A DNA stretch of 64,000 nt from Chitinolyticbacter meiyuanensis. GTDB taxonomy: Bacteria > Pseudomonadota > Gammaproteobacteria > Burkholderiales > Chitinibacteraceae. Shown piece after piece: positions 58,557-64,000 of this stretch. Every line of letters begins with the position of its first letter. The stretch's first letter is position 1. Both the position numbers and the translations under genes were made by a program. Below the pieces are notes generated by a model, which saw only the letters and a list, made by a program, of their open reading frames with translations, was not told the origin of the DNA and did not search any database. Location of the stretch: assembly GCF_008033135.1 (NCBI RefSeq), contig NZ_CP041335.1, forward strand, positions 3,415,925-3,479,924. Direction: 5' to 3'.

Positions 58557-60641
58557 TCAGACCCCGAGCACGCCGCCGTCTTCCTTCCAGATCACCACGG
58601 TAGCCGAACGTGGGCGACCGGCGTTGCCGGTGATGCCCGGCTCGCCCTGCGGCCAATGGCTGAATACCGTGGCGTCGGCGTTGATCAGGTCCTGCATGGT
58701 CTGGCCCACCGGAACGGTCGGCGCATTCGGGCCGCTGACTTCGCCCGGATGCTGGACGTTGATGAAGACCGTCTTCACGTCCGGCGTAAAGGTTAGGCCG
58801 GTGATTTCGCAACCGTCCGGACCGACCAGGAAGCGGCGGATCTCTTTGGTCACCGGATCGGCCACCAGCAGCTGGTTGTTGCCTTGGCCAGCGTAGTCAC
58901 CAGTGTTGGCGTTGCTGCCGTCGGTTTCGATCCACAGCAGGCCGTTCGGTGCGAAGGCAAGGCCGTCCGGGCTGTTGAAGGTGTTGTTGGTGGTGACATT
59001 GGCCGAGCCGGACTTGAGATTGGTGCGATCCGGATAGGCGTTGGGGTTGCCTGCCAGCACGAACAGATCCCATTCGAAGGTCAGTGCAGCGGCGTCGCTG
59101 CCGGATTCGCGCCAGCGGATGATCTGGCCGTAGCGGTTCTGCGCGCGCGGGTTGGCTTCGTCGGTGACGGCACGGCCACTGTTGTTGGTCAACGTCAGAT
59201 AAGCCTCGCCAGTGGTCGGGTGCACGGTGACCCACTCCGGACGGTCCATCTTGGTGGCGCCGACGGCATCGGCGGCCCAACGCGTCTTGATCAACACCTC
59301 GGCCTGATCAGCGAAGCGGGCGTCCGCGGCCAGCGTTGCATTGGCGGTCTTGTCGAGCAGCACCCACTCGCCATCACCCATCATGTCCCCGGCGACCGTG
59401 CCGGCCTTGAATTTGGCAACGTATAGCTTGCCAGTCTCGAGCAGGTTGCGATTGGCTTGCGGGTTACTGGCATTGTAGACGCCACTCGAGACGAACTTGT
59501 AGACATAGTCGTCGGCCTGGTCATCGCCCATGTAGACCACCACGTGGCCATCCTTGGATAACGTCATCGCGCAGTTTTCGTGCTTGATGCGACCAAGGGC
59601 GGTGCGCTTCTTCGGGATCGAGTTCACATCCCACGGATCGATTTCGACGATCCAGCCGAAGCGGTTGGATTCGTTCGGCTCTTTTACATAGTCGAAGCGG
59701 TTGTCGAGTTCTTCCCAGCGATAGCTGGTGCCACGGGCGGTCACGCCATAGCGCTTCATCAGGTCGGAGCGGGTATCGGCGCCGGCTGTGGTGCCGAAGT
59801 AGTTGTTGAAGTTTTCTTCACAGGTGAGGTAGGTGCCCCACAGCGTCCAGCCGTTGCCGCAGTTGTTGATGGTGCCGAGCGCCACGGTACCGGACGGATC
59901 GCCGCTGGTCTGCATCAGTGCATGGCCGGCGGCCGGGCCGGTGAGCTGCATCGGGGTATTGGCGGTGATGCGACGGTTGTAGGACGAGCCTACCTGCACC
60001 TTCCACACGCCGCTTTCGCGCTTGATGTGGATGACCGAAACGCCGTGGGCATTCTGCGCCTTGCGCACCTTGTCGATATTCCAGACGTTCGGGTAGGTCT
60101 GGCCGGCTTCCGGCTTATAGAAGTATTCACCGTTGATGTACTCGTGGTTCATCACCAGCAGGCCTTCATCGCTCTTTTCCTTGCCGGCAGCATCGGTGAA
60201 CGGGAAGAAGTGCATGCCGTCGTGGTTGTCCCCCACCTGCAGCAGCTGGTCGGCCGCGGTTTCCGAGCCGTCGCCCTTCCAGGCCGGCGAATTGTTGAAT
60301 AGCGGCGACCCCCACGGTGCCAGCACTTGATACTTGTAGCCGGTCGGCACCACGATATTACTGCCGCTACCTGCCGGCACGGCGGTGAAGCCCAGGCTGG
60401 CGCGCGGTACGGGCGTCGGTACCGGGGTGGGCGTGCCGGGCACCGGCGTCGGGGTGGGCGACGGCGAGCTGCCGCCATCGCCGCCACAGGCCGCCAGCGA
60501 GCCACCGAGGAACATGGCCGCCGACAGGCCCAGGCCGCTCTTGAGGATGTTGCGACGCGAGACGACGCGGTCCACCACCTCGTTGAAGTGTTCGTTGTTG
60601 CTGAGGTTGGACGGGATATCGTCCTGGTCGTAAGCACTCAT
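58557..60641 (-). CDS. phoX: PhoX-family alkaline phosphatase (Tat-exported)
   Basis: 694 residues from ATG 60641, with AGGAG upstream. A twin-arginine signal (SRRNILKSGLGLSAAMFLGG) is followed by a Cys in AACGGDGG that may be lipidated, then a Pro-Thr repeat linker (~60-80). The DUF839 beta-propeller holds DGMHFFPF, LLVMNHEYINGE, LTCEENFNNYFG, NRFGWIVEIDP and FINVQHPGE, which supply the Fe-Ca active-site ligands. PhoX releases phosphate from many phosphoesters in the periplasm and is usually under PhoB control. A palindrome pair (60709-60722 and 60738-60751) lies upstream; a PHO box was not identified with certainty. Confidence 0.93.
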   Translation of the reverse strand: MSAYDQDDIPSNLSNNEHFNEVVDRVVSRRNILKSGLGLSAAMFLGGSLAACGGDGGSSPSPTPTPVPGTPTPVPTPVPRASLGFTAVPAGSGSNIVVPTGYKYQVLAPWGSPLFNNSPAWKGDGSETAADQLLQVGDNHDGMHFFPFTDAAGKEKSDEGLLVMNHEYINGEYFYKPEAGQTYPNVWNIDKVRKAQNAHGVSVIHIKRESGVWKVQVGSSYNRRITANTPMQLTGPAAGHALMQTSGDPSGTVALGTINNCGNGWTLWGTYLTCEENFNNYFGTTAGADTRSDLMKRYGVTARGTSYRWEELDNRFDYVKEPNESNRFGWIVEIDPWDVNSIPKKRTALGRIKHENCAMTLSKDGHVVVYMGDDQADDYVYKFVSSGVYNASNPQANRNLLETGKLYVAKFKAGTVAGDMMGDGEWVLLDKTANATLAADARFADQAEVLIKTRWAADAVGATKMDRPEWVTVHPTTGEAYLTLTNNSGRAVTDEANPRAQNRYGQIIRWRESGSDAAALTFEWDLFVLAGNPNAYPDRTNLKSGSANVTTNNTFNSPDGLAFAPNGLLWIETDGSNANTGDYAGQGNNQLLVADPVTKEIRRFLVGPDGCEITGLTFTPDVKTVFINVQHPGEVSGPNAPTVPVGQTMQDLINADATVFSHWPQGEPGITGNAGRPRSATVVIWKEDGGVLGV

Positions 60642-60708
60642 GGTATCGCTCCTGGGTTGGTCGGCCCGGCGTACAAGCCGGTTCGAAAATCCGGGCGATT
60701 ATCTGGAG

Positions 60709-60751
60709 CGCTGTTTACAGCGACGTGTCTTGGAGGTGACTTCTTGAAGTC
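60709..60751. promoter_or_regulatory. Two palindromes in the phoX promoter region
   Basis: CGCTGTTTACAGCG (60709-60722) and GACTTCTTGAAGTC (60738-60751) are both perfect inverted repeats, 15 bp apart, between the end of the GH18-LytTR gene and the phoX start. They could be operators, or the second could be a weak terminator for the upstream gene. Confidence 0.45.
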
Positions 60752-60755
60752 GTTT

Positions 60756-63071
60756 TCATGACGCAACGACGAACCACTGTGGATAGAGCTCACGCAGCCG
60801 CGCCAGATACTGGCGCCGCACCGGGATGGCCTGCTTGCCGATCAGTAGCTCGTATTGCCCCTTGCCAACATGCTGCGCACGCGTCACCCGGCGTGGATTG
60901 ACCAGATAGGAGCGGTGTACCTGAAGCAACACCTCTTCGGGGAAGTAGAGGCGGATCGCGCGCAGGCGCAACGTCACGTACAACGGCATGCCGCCGTCGG
61001 CGGTATGGATGCCGCTATAACCCTTGTCGGCGCGGATGAACAGCAGCTTGTCGCGCCGCGAAGCGATCTCGTAGAGCTCCGACAATACATGCGGCTGGCG
61101 CGTAAGCTCCGTCAGATGCTGACGCACCAGCCGGATCTGCTGCGCCAAATGCAAGAGCAGCGCCTCGTCCTCGCCATCGGCGGGCGCAATAAACGCCAGT
61201 GCCAGCTGGAAATCCGAGCCGTCATCGGCATTGAGCCAGGCCCGAGTGCGATCGGCATTGAAATGCACGCCGGGCGGCAGTACCGGATCGCCGGCGAGCT
61301 GACCATCCCCGAGCTGCTGCACCGGCTCACCATCCTGCAGCAGTGCCACCGCCGCCACCGCATCCTGATTGGCGAGGAACTGCATCACCACTTCCAGCAT
61401 GCGCTCTGCGCTGCGCTGCTCGCCCAGCTCGGCCAGCAGTGCGTTGAGCGCTGCCAACCTGCCCAGGCTCTCGGCCGGGGCATCCGTATATTCATTGGCA
61501 ACGACGATATCCGACACCGCGTATTCGGGGACGATGGCCGCGCTGGCCTGGGTCAGGATCGGTCGCGGCGGAGCCAGCACACGTAGATGTGTTTCCACCC
61601 GCAACGCCTGCTGCTGCCAGCGCAACCAGTCCGGCGAAGCGTTTGCATCGATCCGGCGCAACCAGGCCTGCTCACGCAATGCTCGCAGCAGTGGCAACAA
61701 GGCCCACAACTGCGCCCGCTGATCGCGTACCGCCAGTACCTGTCGACGCTCGGTGCGCCACTCGCGCAACCAATGCCCCCCCAGCAGCATCAACAGCGCG
61801 GTCACGACACCACCGGCAAATGGATCGAACCAGGCGGGGCGCTCCCGCCAGGCGTCGAGCACGCTTTGCCAATGCCCGGCCCATGGCGTGTAGTGGGTAT
61901 GAATCTGCCGCAGCAGGCTGCCGTCGCCATTGAATTCGCCGGAAAGCTCCCACAGCGCCGCTCCCGCATAGCCACGCCGATCGGCCTCGGCGAGCTTGGC
62001 CGACAGCGCACGCGGACTCTCGAAACTGACGAACACGCTCTGGGCCGGCACGTACAGCGTCTCCGCTTGGGCAGCGTCGTCCCAGTGGCTTTGCGTACCC
62101 GGTGCCGCCTGCAGCGCCAGCACTTCATCAAGATCCATACGCCCGCTAGGCCCGCTGTCCTCGTCATCCCAACTGCCGAGCAGCGCGCCCTGCGCCTGCT
62201 GGCCCAGGCCGTGCACCGAATTCGGCACACCAGTCCAGCCATCGCCCTGATTGTCTATGCCCAGTACCAGCCGCGAACCGGGCACGCCGCGCAGCGCCAG
62301 CGTGCGCATCGCGGCCGAGACACTGTCGCCATCGCCGGATAGCGGCGCGTTGTGCCCGGTACGGCGATCCCAGGCACCGTGGTAATCGAAAGCGAGCACG
62401 ATGGCGAAATCGGCGGCAAGCACCAGTTGCGGCAAGGCAAGCGCGCTCAACTGATCCTGCTTGCCACCGACAGTCACCGCCAGCAACGGACGCGGCTGTT
62501 GCTCGGCAAATTCGGCGCGTACCGCCTCGACCAGCGCCAGCTGGTTTGCCCCATCGACAGTACTTGCGGCCATACCTGCGATGCCACCGGTGCCGGGGTA
62601 GCGCCAGTCGATGACCGCACCGTCGAAACCATGCTGTGCAATAAAGGCCCGCAGTTGCCTGGCGAAGCGTTGTCGCTTGGCTGGATCGGCCGCCACAGTC
62701 GGCCAATGGCGCGAGCCCTCCCAGCCGCCAACGGAAATCAGCAGCTTCAGCGCCGGGTAGTGCGCGCCGATCTGCCGCAGCCGTGCGAAGTTGCCACGCG
62801 CCGCGGGCCAGCCACGTTCAGCCGGATAGGCGTGATTGAAATCGGCGACGAAATCGGTCGACACCACATCGCCATCGGCGGTGGGGGCTGCCTGGGCATA
62901 GATCAGGTGGGAGAGCCGGGCAAACGGGATGCGCTCGAAGGGTGCGGGCCGGTGGTAGGTGGCCCAGGAGGCGAAATAGCCGGCCACGATGGGTTCGGCC
63001 CATGCACCCACCGTGGCGAGTACGAACGCCAGCAGCGCGATGCCCTTCAGGATGTATGCCCCAGACCTCAT
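60756..63071 (-). CDS. Membrane receptor with inactive GH18 domain and C-terminal LytTR DNA-binding domain
   Basis: 771 residues from ATG 63071. Residues ~1-25 are a signal anchor or signal peptide. Residues ~27-400 are a GH18 (chitinase-like) domain: AGYFASWATYHRP, LLISVGGW and LAFDYHGAW. The catalytic DxxDxDxE motif reads DGAVIDWR at 150-157, so the middle Asp is Val and the acid/base Glu is Arg; hydrolysis is not expected. One membrane helix follows (~418-435). The cytoplasmic part has a helical linker, a possible GAF-like segment (~545-655), and a LytTR domain (~665-765: LLFIRADKGYSGIHT, LLQVHRSYLVNPRRV, AIPVRRQYL). It is probably a one-component sensor that binds chito-oligosaccharides in the periplasm and DNA inside. 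Ligand and targets are inference. Confidence 0.9.
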   Translation of the reverse strand: MRSGAYILKGIALLAFVLATVGAWAEPIVAGYFASWATYHRPAPFERIPFARLSHLIYAQAAPTADGDVVSTDFVADFNHAYPAERGWPAARGNFARLRQIGAHYPALKLLISVGGWEGSRHWPTVAADPAKRQRFARQLRAFIAQHGFDGAVIDWRYPGTGGIAGMAASTVDGANQLALVEAVRAEFAEQQPRPLLAVTVGGKQDQLSALALPQLVLAADFAIVLAFDYHGAWDRRTGHNAPLSGDGDSVSAAMRTLALRGVPGSRLVLGIDNQGDGWTGVPNSVHGLGQQAQGALLGSWDDEDSGPSGRMDLDEVLALQAAPGTQSHWDDAAQAETLYVPAQSVFVSFESPRALSAKLAEADRRGYAGAALWELSGEFNGDGSLLRQIHTHYTPWAGHWQSVLDAWRERPAWFDPFAGGVVTALLMLLGGHWLREWRTERRQVLAVRDQRAQLWALLPLLRALREQAWLRRIDANASPDWLRWQQQALRVETHLRVLAPPRPILTQASAAIVPEYAVSDIVVANEYTDAPAESLGRLAALNALLAELGEQRSAERMLEVVMQFLANQDAVAAVALLQDGEPVQQLGDGQLAGDPVLPPGVHFNADRTRAWLNADDGSDFQLALAFIAPADGEDEALLLHLAQQIRLVRQHLTELTRQPHVLSELYEIASRRDKLLFIRADKGYSGIHTADGGMPLYVTLRLRAIRLYFPEEVLLQVHRSYLVNPRRVTRAQHVGKGQYELLIGKQAIPVRRQYLARLRELYPQWFVVAS

Positions 63072-63247
63072 TGGTTCTCATGCCGCCGCGCGGCTGTTCT
63101 GCAACAGCGGCAAAAATCGCATGAAACACCGCTGCAATCACCCGTCAGCGACACGCGGTTGCGGGAATGGCACAGCAGCAGCGTGCACCGGGGCAAATCC
63201 GACGTTGCCCATGAAACGGCGCGCCGAACAAACAACAATCAACCTGT

Positions 63248-63262
63248 TGATTTTATTAATCA
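63248..63262. promoter_or_regulatory. Inverted repeat upstream of the GH18-LytTR gene
   Basis: TGATT-TTATT-AATCA is perfect and lies in the most AT-rich part of the 351-bp gap (63072-63422). On the minus strand a -10-like TATGAT is adjacent. It could be an operator, possibly autoregulatory. The rest of the gap shows no gene. Confidence 0.4.
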
Positions 63263-63422
63263 TAACAAGGGACCCCGTGAAAACACTCTTGGGGCGGGCT
63301 AGGCATGAGCAACGGAAACCGCGATGCTGCCGCAGGCGGTGCGACGTAAGAAAACGGATGGAATTCGGTCCTAAGCAGCGGAGAGCTGTCGCACCCGCCC
63401 CCTTCCCCAGGGCCCATCCTGC

Positions 63423-63875
63423 TTAGATGGGCTGCACCGGCAGCGCGACATAGCGCCCGACGAATTCGCCGACCACCGCGCCATCCACCCCCTGTACCCG
63501 CACCCGAACCTCGAGCCGTGCAGGGCGCTGGCGCGCTACCGCCCGGGTGAATTGCGATGCAGCCTGGGTCGGCACCGGCAGGGCAGTCGCGACCAGATCC
63601 CCGGTGAGTGGGGCGGTGTAGTCATGATGCGCGGACTGGATCACCACTTCGCAATCCGGGTCGGCGAGCAGCGACGCCGCCATCCAGCCGGTAATGATGG
63701 CGAGCGTGGCCAGGCTGCCACCAAAGGCAGTGCCGTGATTGTTGCGATTAGGGGAGAACGGCGCCCGTAGCTGCCAATGCCCGGCATCGCCGACCACCTG
63801 CAGCTGCATCGCCGCCAGCAATGGAAAGCCGTCGTGCAGACGATCTTGCCAACGGGCAGCGAAGGTGGCGGTCAT
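63423..63875 (-). CDS. Hotdog-fold thioesterase (YiiD C-terminal type)
   Basis: 150 residues from ATG 63875. The hotdog signature NRNNHGTAFGGSLATLAIITGWMA, followed by CEVVIQSAHHDYTAPLTGDLVATA, matches the putative thioesterase domain found at the C-terminus of YiiD and as stand-alone proteins. It has no acetyltransferase part here. The substrate is unknown. The start codon lies three bases after the stop of the upstream gene, so they are probably in one operon. Confidence 0.87.
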   Translation of the reverse strand: MTATFAARWQDRLHDGFPLLAAMQLQVVGDAGHWQLRAPFSPNRNNHGTAFGGSLATLAIITGWMAASLLADPDCEVVIQSAHHDYTAPLTGDLVATALPVPTQAASQFTRAVARQRPARLEVRVRVQGVDGAVVGEFVGRYVALPVQPI

Positions 63876-63878
63876 TGA

Positions 63879-64000
63879 TTACTGGGGATCGAGCCGTGGC
63901 CTGGGAGGCAGGAACAGCGCCGCAACCTGGTTCAGCGGCTTCTCGCGCAGCTTGGGCATGGTGGGGATGTTGGGTTCGAGCGCCGCGTGGGTGGCGCGCG
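63879..64000 (-). CDS. C-terminal end of an unidentified gene (cut by window)
   Basis: An open minus-strand frame enters from the window end and stops with TAA at 63879-63881, leaving 39 visible residues ending LFLPPRPRLDPQ. Tight spacing (TAATCAATG) to the thioesterase start supports a real gene. The fragment is too short and basic/Pro-rich to name. Confidence 0.6.
   Translation of the reverse strand, partial: RATHAALEPNIPTMPKLREKPLNQVAALFLPPRPRLDPQ

Overview
The window is a GC-rich chromosomal segment of a betaproteobacterium. The evidence is a rluC/rne divergent pair, a betaproteobacterial-type aspartokinase, a hpnD/hpnE squalene module, a MotD-type stator protein and rRNA operon architecture of the 16S-Ile-Ala-23S-5S type. 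A GH20 hexosaminidase at one end and a GH18-derived receptor at the other suggest a chitin- or amino-sugar-using genus, perhaps of the Chitinibacteraceae. That assignment is inference; no taxonomic search was possible.

Layout. 1-10.7 kb: GH20 beta-N-acetylhexosaminidase (5' cut), ankyrin protein, tRNA-Leu, a chemoreceptor fused to a sugar-binding protein, a KefB/YbaL antiporter, and a coupled MFS/YvcK pair. 10.8-14.2 kb: zinc-acquisition pair (CobW GTPase plus ZnuD-like TonB receptor). 14.3-19.2 kb, minus strand: dbpA, tRNAs Glu/Arg/Ser, lysC, alr, dedA. 19.4-28.3 kb, plus strand: lplT overlapping an RND adaptor and pump, a porin, and an AraC regulator coupled to a secreted PQQ-type propeller. 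28.2-30.0 kb: hybrid histidine kinase. 30.1-34.0 kb: periplasmic copper-handling operon. 34.0-37.8 kb, minus strand: rluC-gph-Rieske-sppA-motD. 38.4-44.0 kb: rne, an HDOD gene, and an amino-acid ABC binding protein and permease. 44.1-52.5 kb, minus strand: dinG-mltG, the hpnD/GNAT/hpnE/SDR cluster, a DUF4136 lipoprotein and aroC. 52.7-58.3 kb, minus strand: a complete rRNA operon with promoter, boxA elements and terminator. 58.5-64 kb, minus strand: PhoX phosphatase, a GH18-TM-LytTR receptor, a hotdog thioesterase and a gene cut by the window end.

Two proteins stand out because they join a sugar-recognition fold to a signalling output. One (4231-6573) is a methyl-accepting chemotaxis protein with almost no periplasmic domain; a complete GtsA-like sugar-binding protein follows its signalling hairpin and so appears to be cytoplasmic. 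The other (60756-63071) is a membrane protein with a periplasmic GH18 domain whose catalytic motif is broken (general-acid Glu replaced by Arg), one transmembrane helix and a C-terminal LytTR DNA-binding domain. It looks like a one-component sensor that binds chito-oligosaccharides and acts directly on DNA. Both are uninterrupted reading frames. No insertion sequence, prophage or CRISPR array was seen.
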